The notes: generated by a model not told the origin, from the sequence alone. 64,000 nucleotides of DNA from Motacilla alba alba (GCF_015832195.1 NC_052018.1:65037666-65101665); one strand, 5' to 3'; shown: positions 14,001-29,000, counted from the first letter of the stretch. Translations and numbers: made by a program.

Positions 14001-17000
14001 TGTAAAGTTCATGAGAACACAAGCAAGCCTAGCCCTCGGCTTATGTACAGTCTCTAGCTTTTATTTTGGTTTTTTTTTTTTGTGTGGTTTTTTTTTTTTT
14101 TTTTTTTACATTCCTTTCTCTTGCTCTGCCTCCCTTTCCCTTTCCTTTTTCTTCTTCCTCTTTCCCTTACACCAGCTCTGTTAGGTGAATCAACTCCTTT
14201 CCCGCTATCTGTGCTGATTTAAAGCACTGGGGAGCCAACACTGCCTCTTTCTAAGTCTGTTAATTATGTTGTTTGTTTTATCAAGCCCTTGTGTCTGTTA
14301 CAGTAACTGTGTGTACAGCGCTGCTGGCAAAGCCTTCTTGAACAGGCTAGGGAAAGAGATTTCTGCCAGGATTTTTTTTGGGGTTTTTTTTCTGCTCTTG
14401 CGGCAAACATAAGCAAAGCTGAGAAAAACTACCTTCTGTTAACTGATAAAAGTGTTCAGTGAGTGGGATGCGAGTGCTTTACACCCTGAACCGGCACAGA
14501 TCTACTGGTACAAAGTGTGTCCCTGCCTGTCCTTTATGCTGTCTGTGTAGTGTAAACTGGACGCTATTTTGTCTTTGAGAAAGGACCCATTAGCTGCCTC
14601 GTATTCGTACAGTGCTTAGCACAATGTAAGCTGCTCTTTAAGTACTTACCAACACAACCGTGACTAGCCATTTGCCCTTGTGAAGGGCTCGGTATGGTTT
14701 GTCACTGTCACTCTTTCTTATAGGACAAATACTTAAATTTCTCCATGCATTATGCTCAGTGATGGACTGCTTCTCCTTACAGGATGCTGGCAGGGACTGA
14801 ACTACTTTGTACTTGTGTAGTCTTGAAGTATTTAAAAAGTGAGTAAAATGTTAGTTCTGAAAAAGAGAAATTTAGATTGCCTTAGTGTACTGTATGCCAG
14901 ACAAGAATCTACAGAGAGAAATGCATGTGCTTTTTGCATACTGCAGATTGTGTTTTTATTTGTGTGTGTATCTGTGGCTACAGACTTCATTTTTCAGAAG
15001 GCCGGATTATTTTCTGAGTGTTAGGAGTGAGCAGTATGGATGTGGGTAGGTATGGTGAAGAAAGCAAGCTGCAGAGCCCCGTGCCTTATCTTCTGTCATC
15101 CTCCAGAGCCCAGGCTCTTGCAGCAGCACACCAGCCTGCCCCAGCTGGTCTCAGGGCTGCCTGCTTCACCCCAGTGCAGTCTGCATGGAGCAGGTGCCCT
15201 GATGGTAGTCATACAGCTGGGTCAGAGCCAGGGTTCAAGTGTGCTCATGGCCCCTGGACTAGAAGTACAGGTCCAGCCTTAGAGGCCATGTAGTGCAGCT
15301 CCCAGATTGCCCTTGCACTGCCACAGCAGCCTGCCCTGCCAGGAGGCTCTGTGGTGGGCAGTACTTGTGAGGTGATGGGGCTCTGTGTGGGTTTTATCTC
15401 AAAGAGAGGGTGATGGCAGCAGCCTGTCCTGGCTCAGGGCTGGCTCATACCTGGCACAAGAGGGCATGCATAACTGCTTTGTCAGCTTTGCCCTAGAGTT
15501 TTTTTCTTGTCATCTCTTGGGAAATAAAGGTATGGGACTATCACTTGGGGCTGCCATTTAAAGAAATTATTTTCCTGCACCCTTCTCTGCTTAAAAAACT
15601 TCATGAGTCATGTGGCTGTCAGAAGCTGGGATCTGTAGCTGTTCTGTTTGCATAAAGAAAGTAGAAGACTTCCTGAAGCACAGTGGGTTGCTCTCGAGCT
15701 GCGTCCCAAGAAAGCAGTCCAGTATCCAGCTGCACTGGGGGACAGAGCAGTGATGTTTCTGACTGCAGACTGTATGGTTCACATAGCAGATCCTGCATGG
15801 AAATGTGCATTCAGCTATGAGGAAAATGCATGACTGGGAGGAGGCAGTGTGAGCAGAGCAGAGTGCAGTCTCTGTTTCATTGGGACATCAGTTGACTGTT
15901 AGGACTGGCTTTGTGCCCTGATGGGACAGCTGAGGCTGCCTGGGTGGCAGCTGCCAGCAGGTGTGTGCTTGGGATTCAGGTAGGCGTGGGAAGCTGAAGA
16001 AACAGGTTTCCAGCTTTCCTGGCGAATGTGCTTCTGTGGAGGTGGTGATAGGTTTGGTGGGGTGGGTGTTGCAATCCTTTCTTAGCAAACTTGAGTCACA
16101 TTGCATGTAGGAAAATACATCCTGTGAGCTGACTTCTTTCCCTCAGAGAGCATTTACTAGGCTTCACTAAATACAGAAGCTTTGTATATTGCATTGTCTG
16201 TTTTGAGGGTAGTGGGTACTTGAACAAACCAGGAATGAGTAGCTTAGTGTGCAGAAATAAATTAATAATCTTCCGTTGACTCTTTGAAGTGACAGCAAAA
16301 TATGGTGCTCTGATGGCCATCAAAATGGGAAAGTCATTCTCCTGAGAAAGCAGATCTAAATTATTTCCACCATCACAGCAAGGTGCGTTGCGTAGGGCTG
16401 GAACATACCATGACCTGTTGAAATGAATGACTGAAAGCAGGAAGTCATTCAGCTTATTTTCATGCATGTGAAGTGAGGGGATGGAAGCAAAGAAAGAAGG
16501 CTGTATCCTCTCAATACTCTGCACTGTATTAGATGAGGTATCTTTCTGCTTTTTCAGTAGTTCCAAATCCTTTTTAACTTCTGGACCTAAGGCAACAAAT
16601 TAATTGAGGCTATATAGCTATAACATTCTCAGTTTTGGTGTTATATATATGTGTGTGCTGTTCTAATCATATATAATTAAAATTAATTGTATAATTATAA
16701 AGGCTTTCCTTCTCTAGGGCCTTTGATGGTGTCTCCCACAACATCATTTGTCACTAAATTGGAGAGATAGGGGTTTGATGAATGGACTGTTAAACAAATG
16801 AGGAATTGCCCAGGCAGCTGCATCCAAAGATTTGCCTTCAACTGCTCAATGTCCAAATGGAGATCAGAAATAAGTGCTGTCCCTCAGGAGTCCATGATGT
16901 GATTTGAAGAGTACAAATCACCAGTGACGTACAGTGGGTTTGACTATGCCCTCAGCAAGTTTGCAGATGACACCACACTGAGCAAGTGCAGTTGATGTGC

Positions 17001-20000
17001 AAGTGGGAATGGAGGTCACCCAGAAAGACTTCAGCCTTGGGAAGTGGGCCCATATGAATCTTGTGAAGTGTGGTGAGGCCACGTACATGGTCCTGGCCTG
17101 CATCTGCATCATGGCCTTCCCCACTATTTGTACAGACTGGGAGATAATAGTATAGATAATGTAGATAATAATCTATAGTAGGAGCAGCCTGGCAGAGAAG
17201 GACTTGGGGGTAGTGGTGGATGAAAAACTGGACATGAGAGAGCAATGTCTGCTTCCGCTTAGAAAGCCAACCATACCCTGGGCTTCATAAAAAGAAATGG
17301 GGCTAGCAGGTCAGTGGAAGTGATTATCCCCCTCTACTCTGCTCTGGAGAGGCCCACACTTCAATGACTAAGTTTGGTTGGTTTTGTTTTTTTAGTTTGT
17401 TGCTTTCACAATGAGTATTTTACTATTACTGCATCCAGAGACCTCTGTTAGCTCCTACTGCTTGCTTTTCTGGTCATATGAACAATTTCCTTGTGCCCTT
17501 AGCAACCTGTTTTTACTGTCTTCAGTGTGGTGATGCAAACCAAATGTAAACCAAATTTTACTGGCATCTGGGTTGATTGCTCTGTGGCTGATCTCCTCCT
17601 GTATTACACCATAAATTGTAGAAGAGGCTTCTCTGCATCTCTATTTCTGTTATTCTGTTCTCTGGCTCATAAAATCACAGAATGGTTAAGGTTGGAAGGG
17701 ACCCCTAGAGATCATCTAGTCTGACCTCCCTGCTTAATCAGGGAGCCCTAGAGCATGTTACTCAGGATTGCATCCAGATGTTTTTTCAAACATCTCCAAT
17801 GAGGGAAATTCCACAATCTCTCTGGATAATCTGTTCTGTTTTGTGATCACCTGCACAAGGAAGGTATTCTTTATGTTCAGGTGAAACTTCTGTCAGTATC
17901 TGCCTGTTGCCTCTTTTCCTGTTGCTCTACTGAGAAGCTTGGCTCCTTCTTCTTGGGACATTCTCTTCAGGTACCTGCAGACACTGAACATGTCTCAGTT
18001 GTCTCTTCTTGGGGCTGAACAGGCCCAGCTCCCTGAGACTTTCCATGTAAGAGATGCTCCAGTCCCTTGATCAACTTTGTTGCCCTTTGCTGGAGCTACT
18101 CCAGGAGCTCCACATCTCCCTGGTACTGAGGAGCCCAGAACTGGACACAGCACTCTTGAATCTCACACACGCCTAGAGACATGTGGCCTCACTAGGGATG
18201 AGTAGAGAGACAGGATCACCTCCCTTGACCTGGCAGTGTTCTTCCCAATGTCCCCAGGATACCATTGGGCTCCTTAGCCACATGGGCACCCTGCTGGCTT
18301 GTGGACAGCTTGTTGTCCACCAGGACTCCCAGGTCCTTTTCCACAGAGCTGCTTCCCAGCAGTTCAGCCCAAGCCTGTACCAGTGCATGAGATTATTCCT
18401 CCCTAGGTTCAAGACCCCGCATTTACCTTTGTTGAATTTCATACAGTTCCCCTCTGCCCATCTCTCCTACCTGTCGAGGTCCCTCTGAGTGGCTGCACTG
18501 CCCTCTGGGGTATTGGCCACTCCTCCCAGCTTTGTGTCATCTATGAACTGTGCTAAGGAGGCATCTGTCCCTCCATCCAAGTCGTTGATGAAGAAGTTAA
18601 ACAATACTGGGCCCACTACTTGGGGGACACCACAAGTGAAAGGCCTCCAACTACGCCCTGTGCCAATTATAGTGACCTTCTGGGATCTGCCATTCAGCCA
18701 GTTCTCAATCCACCTCACCTTTCACTTGTCCAATTCACACACCTGAGTTTGCCTATGTGGATATGATGGGAGACAGACAGTGTAGAAAGATTTGCTGAAG
18801 TCCAGGTAGACAACAGCCATTGGTCTTTCCTCATCTCTCCAGCAAGTTGTCTCATTGCAGGCACCAGCATGCTTAAAAAGTTTGGTTAAGTTGCTATGCA
18901 GCTGTGAAGCATCTGAATCATCTGTGAAAAGTATCTGCTCTGAGAGAAAGATCATACTTAACACTATTTATCTGGTTGAAATTGTTATGTTTAGTTATGT
19001 TTTTGTACAGGAAATGAAAATATTTCTTTGTGACTGTTCAACTCTGACTTTTTTTTGTGTTGGTAGTTTTTGTAGTATCAAGTCTAACTAAATGGGGCAC
19101 CTAAGACAAACCCATATGAATTTTGGGGGAAACCAGGCATTTACAAAAAAACAGGGTTCATTGAGCTTTTCAGTTCTCTTTTTCTGATTTGTTAGCCAGT
19201 ATTTGGCAATTACCAGCAGCTGTCGGGCAGGAGGAGATAATTGAAGACAGGAGAGGTCTATGCCAGCTAATTTATGTCATGTGAGATGGGTCTTTGAGGG
19301 CCTTCTTTCTGAAGAGCACTGTTAAAAAGTCAAGGTGACAGGAAAGGGCAATATTGGGGCTTTTTGTGGTACTTAGAAAATATTTTTCTTCTCCTCAAAT
19401 TGGCACTTGAAGGGGACACTGAAAGCAGTAGTTTAATTGATTTCTTGGCAGCCAGTAGGTGAATATTACAAAGCAAATGCACTTAGTTGCTGGCTGTCTG
19501 TGTCTTCTCCCCCTGCCCTGTAGAACTGTCCCACAGTAACTTTCTTATGGTCCAAGAAGAGATAAGATAAAAAGGAAGCATGGAAAAGGTTAACAAGATT
19601 CCACTCTCATCTGCCACAATTTTTGTAGAGAGTCCTTCTACTCCCAAAGAAAGCAAAAATTAGAAAATTATGATTTAGAGTACCTCTGGGTTTCACATTA
19701 TGATTCTTTTCCATGGTAGAGAAAGTGATTAATTTGTTTCAATAAATACTGTAACTTTTGATCTACTGGTCTTTGTAGAACAGTGGCATCTTCTTACACA
19801 GAGCTCAATTCCAAGTAATTTTTTGTCATTTTTTTTAAAAATCTGAGAGAACTTGTCCCTATAGTTTTCTGAAAAGCTGCAGTTTCTTCTTCCTTTAGAA
19901 GCAGCCAAACCAAAGCATTCCTTCTCAAATGACTCCTCAAACTTGCCAAGTTTTCTTTCTTTGCCATCTTTGCGTGTTCGTGCATCCACCCTAATCTGAG

Positions 20001-23000
20001 CCAGGATGCTCTGATTTTATTCCTTAGTACAAGGCTGCTGATGCACAGAACCACAGTGATAGGGAGGAAAGAAAGTAACACTCAAAAAGGGAAGGGTTCC
20101 TTTTGATCACTGTAGCAATCCCCTAGCTTTCATTTACTACTTTTAGTGCCACTTGAGAATTAATTAAAAGATACAAAGGAAAAAGTATCCATTTCTAGGG
20201 AAGTTCTGCTTAAACATTGTTTTTATTACTTCTTTTTTTTCTGCTGCAGAGTGGGAAGGCCCCAGTGAAAGACATGTTCACAGATCTCAAAGATGGAAGG
20301 AAGCTTTTGGACCTTTTGGAGGGTCTGACAGGGAAACCTCTGGTAAGAGAAACATCTGAGTCATAGTCCCATTTATTAAAAAAACAGAGACCAATGAATA
20401 AACAAAACACAAACTGAGGCATGTGATTTTTAAAAAAAAATTAATTTATTTAAAACCTTAATTTGCTTGTAATGTGTACTTGTTCTCTACAGTTCCAGTG
20501 AAATTCCCATGAACTCCACTCATGAGATACAGGGTCAGGCTGACCTGCCTGACCCTCTCTTGCGGGTTTACATACTATCTACAAAGCATGTAAAATCAGT
20601 GGTGGTGTTCACATAGTGTATGTTTTTAGTAGAGATCTTTTAAAGATCTGTTTCTGGATGATCAGGTTGACCTATGTTCAGCTGGATCCCTGTGGGCTTC
20701 TAGTAAGCCTGTGAAAGATCCCTTAAAGAACAAAATGAAAGTAAAAAGACAACAGCTAGTCGGTAAAAATCGGCATCTCCATTGAAAAAATTTGTCATCT
20801 ACAGCCAGGAAAAGGCTGCAAACTGCTCGAAATGTGTATGGGAAAGTGCATGTGGCTGAAAACTCTTCCTCTGCTAACATTAATGGCTCTTCAGAAAGAT
20901 GCATAAAATATGGTGAAACCTGTGCCATTAATTGGGATTAAATTCTTGATTTCACTATTTATACTAAGTCTCAAACTTTTTTATAGCCTTATGAGGAACC
21001 TTCAGTCATAGAAAATTTCACATTGCAAGCTTACTTTGTTTTTTAAGCATGCGTGTTTTACTACAACTTTTAATCATTTGTGGTGTGATTTGAAGTATGA
21101 TGAAAACAACACAAGTTTTTTTGTTTCTAAGTTGATTACTATGTTCCAAGTTCAGCTCCATGCTCTTGCAGTATGATCACTTTCTGCCACAGGAATTAAA
21201 TTATGGTGATTAAAAGAAAATGGAGTGGCAGGTATTGTCAAGAGTTGAAGGTTTGTTTTTATTGGTGGGTTTTTTTTTCTGGTTGTGGAGTTTTTGTTTT
21301 TTCTTTTTATTCCCTCTGATATTAAAAGGAAGGGGGGAAAGTTAGGAAGAATAACTTCTTCCCAGTATGCAAAGATTTAGCAGGCTTTTGGTGCCAGAAA
21401 AACAAATTGCTGCTTGTTCTCTCTTGGGAGCCAGAAAATTTCAAGTACTCTGGCAAATGTTCAAAAGCCTCAGATTTTCCCCAGGAACTCTTCCTTTGCC
21501 TTTGCATTGCTGGTTTAAATTCTGTAGATGCTGGGAATAAAAATTTTTGACTTATGGAAGATGAGCTGAAACACATTTTGAATCCAAGGCCTGTCCTGTG
21601 CCTTGAATTGGGAAATATTGTTCTCGCCTGTTTTCATTTTGAAATTGTTGTGGGTGATCTTGTTTGGATTTTCTTACTACTGCTAATAAAAGAAAGAAGT
21701 GAAAATCTTGAGTTTTTTTTCTCTAATTTTGTTTGGTATGTCCATTAATTCTGATGTTGAACAGATTGTAACTTCTTATTTTCAGCCTAAAGAACGAGGT
21801 TCCACACGAGTACATGCCTTAAATAACGTCAACCGAGTACTGCAAGTCTTACATCAGAACAATGTGAGCATGTTTTTCCACAGCTTTTTGAGAGATTCTT
21901 TAGTTTATTGTTGTATGTAAATGAGTTCAGAATGCAGAGAGTAAAGGTTTTTCGTATGTAAAATGAGACCTCATTGAGATGGGTAAACTGTTCATAGTTT
22001 CATATGTGATGTAGAATTTCAGTGTCCAGCAATTTTGTGAGATCTTAAAATGCAGACTTAATAATAGTATTAAACTATTAATCACAAAACTGTGGTTTGT
22101 TGAGATGTTTGCAGCTCCCAAGAAAAAGGTGTCTTGAAGTTTTGCTTCAAGCAAACAGCAGGACAAAAAAAAAATTCAAATAATGCTGCATAACTTGTGC
22201 AGGAATATGTAAGGGGATGGCAAGTTCTGTGGTTTTATCCTGCTCTCCATTTCCAGGAGGGTCTTTTCATTGATTTCTATCATCTCTGTGTCAAATGTAT
22301 AGTGTTTGTAATTTGCAGCTTTGGTGGCTGGTCAGAAGAGCAAACAAGCAAACAAAATCAAATCCTCCTTTAAGAAAAATAAAAATGCTAATTATTTGGC
22401 TTAATATTTGTGTTTAGTGCCTGGAAGACAGTAGTGCTATAGTAAAGTGGTTTTAGTTTTTCGTCCTTTTTTGATGAACAATTCCTGGTAAGTGTGCTGT
22501 CTATACTTAGAATTTCTATTTGAGAATGTCAGGTCACTAAAATAACATAATAAGAACATTTTGGCAATAAAACACATCAAATACAAGAAAGCATGGGCAT
22601 ATTTATATCAACTGCTGATTGAAGAGTGATACAACATGCTGTATTATCCTGCAATTTCCCCTCTGTGTTGGTGGACTAGTGTCATATTTCTTGGAAGCAG
22701 ACAAAGCTGGCAGTGGGTTCTTTTTGTTCTTTGAGGTACTGTAAATATTGATTAACTTTTTAAAGGCTAAATAATGAGTTTTTCAGCTTGAAATTGATTT
22801 ATTTTATTATGACAATAAATGAAACAATGCTGAATTGCAATAATTAATTATTTCTTCCTGAAGCTGACAGCATCTGGGTTTCTGGAAGTAAACAGATGGT
22901 CTTAGTTAGCTGAAGGTTGTTAGGGTCATGTAGTTGATTTATGCCTACTGCTTAGCTTCATTAAAAAGTGTGTTGTGTGTTACGATGGAGGGAAAAGGCA

Positions 23001-26000
23001 TCTACCGAGAAGTAGTTGCATTCTGTTGTTCGAGAGTTTGTGGGCTATGCAATATTCATAACTTGTGAAATAATATATAAAAGTGTTTAAATATATATTG
23101 CAAGGATCAGACAAACCTAGGGTGTAGGTGATCAAGTAATCCTGTGAACCTCATCCTTTAAGCAGAATGGTTCCAAGTAAGGAAAGTCAACTTTTTTGAT
23201 TTGTAAATCAAATTAAATATAAAAATAACTGAGGACCGAACTTACATAACTTTTATTTTCCTATCAGGTTCTTTATGCTTGAATTTCTGTTTTTCAGCTT
23301 TGACTGCTAGTATGCACCTGTATATTTAGAGGAGAGAATAAAACTCTTCCCGTGGAAAATCTTCTTTGGTGCCATCTTTTGTCATGCAGTTTAAGCAGTT
23401 AACGTTAAGTTTATTTAAGCAGTTGTCATGACAAATTCAGATGAACAATTTTCTGTCAACTCTGCTTTTCTCTTCAACTGCTTTTTTATTTCAGAGCACT
23501 TGGTAATACTTGTCTGGACAGCCAGGGATGTGGGGTGGGGTTGTTACTTGGAGCTGTGATAAGTGTTTAATTGAGAGTTGATTCAACCTCTCCAGGTGGA
23601 GTTGGTGAATATTGGAGGAACTGACATTGTTGATGGAAATCACAAGCTGACGCTGGGGCTGCTGTGGAGCATTATCTTGCACTGGCAGGTGAGAGGCTAC
23701 TATGAGATCTCTTCCTTTCCAGGAATCACGTACATTGTTCTGCTGTGAGTTTCTCAAACCTTCCCAGGCTTTTGGTGGCAGAAAATACTGCTTCTATTTT
23801 GGGCTGGTAAATAAAGGCAGGCCAGTATTTGGTTTCTGCTTGAAGTCTATTGGCTGCCTCCCCTGATCTGTATTCTCGTATGTGCCCAGTTGTGCTCAGC
23901 TGCTCAGTTTAGTTCCTGCTGGTGTGAATTGCAGAGAGGCTTTTCGGGCTGAAGCATTGTATTTCTATTCCTTCCTCAAGGGTATGGGGCAGGTAGTGTT
24001 TTACTGTTTAGGTAGCTGTGTTTGTCTTGCATCTTACAGCTGTTTGTAGGTTTGTTAGTCTCATAGGTTGAATTGTTCCTGGTTTATCTAAGTATCTGGG
24101 AAGATCATTGAGTTAACTTGGAGGGACTTTGGTAGATGTGTATAACTAGCACCCAAACAATGAACTAATTTTGTAGGATGAGGAGATATCCTCTTCTTGC
24201 AGAAAGCCTATACAAGCTGTATTTTGGAGTTTGTTTACTGGTGGAACCACAGCACAAGGCAGTGAGGAGTATTATTCCCTATGCTTAGAACAGACAGCAC
24301 CAAGGAGAGTGAGAGGATCATAATGTAAGAGTAATGTGTCATTATTAAATGAAGCCTCACTGGCTTTTGTAAGCAGTAGAGGACAAAGATGGCCTGAAGA
24401 CTGCTATTCCCAAATTTCATGTGAGGAATTGGAGTTTGATTCATAGCTTTAATGGGGAAGCCCCTTCCATGATTTGTCAAGTACTTTGGTTTGTAAGGAG
24501 AAAAAGCGGGGCATATGTTTGTAAGGTGTAGTTGTTGCTGTCTTGCAGGTGAAGGATGTCATGAAGAACATCATGTCAGATTTGCAGCAGACCAACAGTG
24601 AGAAGATACTGCTGAGCTGGGTCCGCCAGTGCACCAGACCTTACAGTCAGGTCAATGTTTTGAACTTCACCACCAGCTGGGCTGATGGACTCGCCTTTAA
24701 TGCTGTTATTCACAGACATAAGTAAGTGGCAAACAGCTTGTCTTTGACCTAGTGAAGTAAGCAGCTTTTTTTTCTGTGTCTTTATGCTTGAACATTTGAC
24801 AGCTTCTGGCCTATTTCAGTGATTCATTTTCCAGGATTCTTGTTTGTTTGTCTTTTTTTGTGGTAACAATAGCAGTGGTGGGACATTGCCAGCACATTGC
24901 AAAGGCTGTAGCCAAGGCAGGAGTGTAACACTGAGTTCCTGCACATGCACAAACATTTGCTAATTGGAGTGGGTTTACATCCCACTTGGTATGCATTTTA
25001 CAGTGAATATAGTGAAAGGGTCTCTATGGGAGAAGGAAGAGTTGACCATCTCCTTTGCCTGAATTTCTGTCCTTCTACCTGCCCTCCTTTGCAAAAAGAA
25101 ACATTTCTTCCCTTGGAGATTGCCATATAATTTCAATAAGAAGATACAGAAGCTTCAAAATGAAGAAATGAGAGGCTCTGTAGCTTTTCTGATGTTTTTT
25201 AATATAATGTGCTTGAAAGACAATGTATGCAGTTCTTTCAGGAGAACTGTGGGGTAGAATATCAAACACTTTAGGTATCTGTAGAATATCCTTTAGTTTG
25301 TTCATTATACTTTATAAGGAATAGAGTTAAAGTTTCTTTGCACAGGTCTTTTGTGTTCTTTCTGATTTTTGCAAGAATCTTCAGAAGTTTAAATAAATCA
25401 TCATTACAGGTTTTATTGAAGTTGCATACTTTTTTTTACTTCCTTTTTGAAAATCTCTGAGATCTACTGGGCAATCCATTTTAATCCTGTGTCTCTTAAA
25501 TGAAATCAGCTCATTGCTTTGCAAAGTCTGACTGTTCTTACCCATAAATAACCATTTTAATGTGGAAATGGTATAATAATTTCTAGAATTTAACCAGACA
25601 TCCTGGTCACCAGGTATTTGACACAGCAAATGCTTTACAAACACTCAGGTTTTATACCCAGCAGATGCAAAGTGTTTGCAGAACATAAATCCACTCTGAA
25701 CCTGCTCTAAAGTGCCCATTTGGCCTGTGGTAAATGCAGTAGGCTCTGTCACAGGCTCACTGGCTTCAGGACAGGTCTGCCCTGACATACCTCTGTGTCT
25801 TTTGGACCAGGGCTGGCTTGTGTTCAGCCTGTATGGCTGTGTAAGGAGAGCCAGCACCATGCTGAGGGCTTGGTTTGGAAGGACTCCTGTGCAAGGACAG
25901 AGCAATACTGCCAAACCTCTCACTGGAATTTATGACAAGTATTACGAGGTCCCTCCCCTGGATTGTGTGAGCAGTTGTGGTGAAGTTTTCCTACTAGCAC

Positions 26001-29000
26001 AACTGCCTGTAGTGGCCTTGCTCTGCTACTGAATGTGTGAAGCTTTGTGATGGGAGAGTGTGCCAGCTTTAGACACAAATGAAACCTAGGTGACCTGAGA
26101 AAAGCAGAAAAATTAGTTCTGGGCTGTTTGTTATCCTTTTGTTTTAACTATGGGCTTGGGCTTTGCAGGATTTGAAGTCTCTGCCCTTTTCAGAGCACTT
26201 GTTAAGTAGCAAAAGCCTCAGCTGAAAGCTTTTGACTCAGTAACTGTGCTTTCCTGTGACTTCCTAAAATCTGGGTCTGAGCCTTTTATTCCATATTCCT
26301 TGGAGCCTGACAGCTGCTGGCATGTCAGAATTCAGCTTTGTTGTCCCTGGGCACCAGTCCTTTAGTCAGAGAAGCACCATTTTCCCAAAACTTATCTTCT
26401 ATTTCCCAAAAGAAATCTTGAGCTGGGTTTCTCTTTTGAGCTTTGAAGGTGAGACTTTAAAAGCACTTGCAAGGAACAGGGAGATTGGGACAGGATGCAG
26501 AAGAGATAGGACAACAAAGCTATTTAACTTACGCAGGCAGTAGTGCTTCCCTACCTAAGGGTAGCATATTGAATATGCATTCAATACTACTATTATATTT
26601 TAGTCTAATATGACACTGGAAAGAGGAGAATCTTAATGGATTCCATTACGAGATTTAATATCTTTGTTTTCTCATAATCTATCTATCAACAGTTGTTTGT
26701 TGTGTTACCTCTTGGTTACAATATCTAATAACTTTGTAACACTTGCAGCATGTAAGCAACCTATTACTTCATATAATTTTATTAGCATTTTAATGTACCG
26801 GTCTCTTACATTTACTAATATTAGCTTAGCTCCTCTTTGAATTGAATTCTGCTTTTTGGTTTGATTTTCTCACTCTTAGGTAAATACCTAGTTGTGATTT
26901 ATTAAAACCTTTGTTTCCAAAGTCAGTATCTACTAAAGATTTATATGAATCTGTGGTTGTCCTTGCTGCTTTTGCATGGATGTACAGTATTCCATGAGCT
27001 TCTGTGTATATCTTTGCTCCTCCTCACCCTGCTTTCTTCTGGCTTTTTGCTTTTTAGACTCTGTTGGCTTAGGGACTTCCTATTTCACAAATGTAATGAC
27101 TTGACAGATGATAAAGGGTACTCTTAATTCAATTTACAACTGAATCAAATATTAAAAGAATTAAAGGCAAGCCTGTCTCTTCCTCCCCAAGTTCTATAAA
27201 GTACAGGATCAATAGCAGTGTTTTGATGAGAAGCCCCTGTTGCAGGAGAATGGAAGGTGTTCTAATGGCTGTGCAGCTGTGCTGCTGCAGCACTTGGCTG
27301 ATCATGCCCCCCAGGTGTAAGGACTGCTGGGAGTGGGCCCTGTTTGCTCCCTCTGGTTCCTGTTGTGTGCTCTGCTCTTCCCCCTTGAGACCCACCAGCG
27401 TGTTTTGGGTGCACAGCTGGACTGGAGATGCCCTTGGGTTAACTCTGATCTTAGATGAAGGCTGCTGACGCTGCAAATTGACCAGCTTCTTGGCCTGATT
27501 TGCACTGGCCTTATGAGCACTTGTGATGGGATGTTTTCTTGTAGATTGTTGTTTGTTATTGGGGGAAAAAGACCATGGGGAAGAGTGAGTGAGTGGGGTA
27601 GAGACTGCTGTTTGTCCTGGCTGTGATGGCCTGGGGTGGTCACTGAGCCACATCACAAGTTTGGAATGAGGTTTTCCAGGAACAGAGTGACTCTTAATTA
27701 CCCAGCAGTGCCTGATGCAGAAAATGTGTAGTAATAGTAATGCTGTAAAACAAACACATGAGGAAAACTGGTTCCGGGATAAATTTTAAGCAAAGCTTGT
27801 GTTCTTGCTAGAGGTATTTGATCTCCTGTTTCAGTCAATGACTTTGTTTAGGATATGGAATGGAAGGTGGATGTTGCTGTGAGCATGCAGTCAATTAATT
27901 TGTGATCATCAGATTGTCACTAATAAGTGAGAATTATGCTTTTTGTTTTGCATTTGTGTATATGCACTTATGTTGGTATTTGGTATATATGTGTATGAAT
28001 ATATTATTTGGGTAGCTACTATCATATGCCTAACTTGATATTCTGCATGGTATGGAATTTCCTTATGTATAAATTTGCTTTCATTCTTCTTTTGCTTTCA
28101 CTTTTAGACCTGAGCTGTTCAGCTGGGATAAAGTTACAAAGATGTCTCCAGTTGAGAGACTGGAAAATGCTTTCAACATAGCCAAGAACCACTTAGGAAT
28201 AGAGAAACTGTTGGATCCTGAAGGTGGGATACAGTTATTTTACTTGACAAGAAGCATTTTTTTGAGCTCTCTTAAAAGAAATTTCTTCTATTGATACTAA
28301 GTATGAATAACAATTCTATCAGCTTTGTGCATGCTATTTAATTTCAAACTTTTAAATTTATATTTAAGCAAATTCCATTTGCTAGGGTAAGGGTGCAGAT
28401 GTACATGTGTAGGCTTTGGTGTTTTGAATATTAGTTTATGAAGTTTGGGTTGACTTTCCATCCAGGGACTGTGTAAGGAAGTGAAGGGGTACGCTGCCTC
28501 TGTTTCCTTTTAGGTAGCAGCTGTGCTGCAAGGGTGTGTGCTTTTCAGGTGCAGTAGTGCATTCTGTAGAATGGGGTGGTTAAGAGCTCAGAATGTATTG
28601 TTCTTTACACACTTAGTAGCAGTAGCTGCCTAGGAATACTTACCACTGACCTATTGCTCTGCTTTGAAGTGAACCTCCAAAGATTCATTTGGTAAGATGA
28701 GCACCACCTTCTTATGAAAAAAAAAAAAAAGGATTCAGTGAATGGGATCTGTTCATTACCCAAGAGAAGAGAACGTGGCTCAGTGAAACTCTTTCCAGTG
28801 TGGAAAATGAGATAATTACATGACTGGCAATGGGAAGTGCGATAGAGTCTAAGTGGAAATGTTTGTTTATGTAGGATACTGTCCTTGACACCTTTCTGCT
28901 TGGGAGATGCTTCAGAATAATTTTCCCCAAATTGATTTTATTCCTTAGCGACTTCATGTCTAGGTTCTTACTTCAAAAATATCAAGACTTTTAATGTGGA

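Larger units (their letters stand above)
5093..20249 (+). other. UTRN intron, 15.2 kb, the largest complete intron
   Basis: Noncoding. It holds T-runs at 5942, 9679 and 14070-14107, a 40-bp inverted repeat (11256/11651), an acceptor-donor junction at 8457/8458, and two CR1 pieces in opposite orientation (16.7-17.36 kb and 17.67-18.87 kb). In mammals the alternative B-utrophin first exon lies in the intron just upstream of the exon at 5031, not in this one. I saw no coding exon here. Confidence 0.85.

Noticed and set aside
18467..18718. Functional reverse transcriptase
   Set aside because: The CR1 copy is 5'-truncated, has frameshifts and stops on both sides, and its catalytic box reads FIDD.
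27129..27656. Antisense ORF of 175 codons as a gene
   Set aside because: Low-complexity, Gln/Ser-rich translation without a known motif, inside an intron and with other frames also open.
28500..28520. Recursive splice site at TTTCCTTTTAG/GTAGCA
   Set aside because: The acceptor is good, but the donor half lacks the expected bases at +4 to +6.
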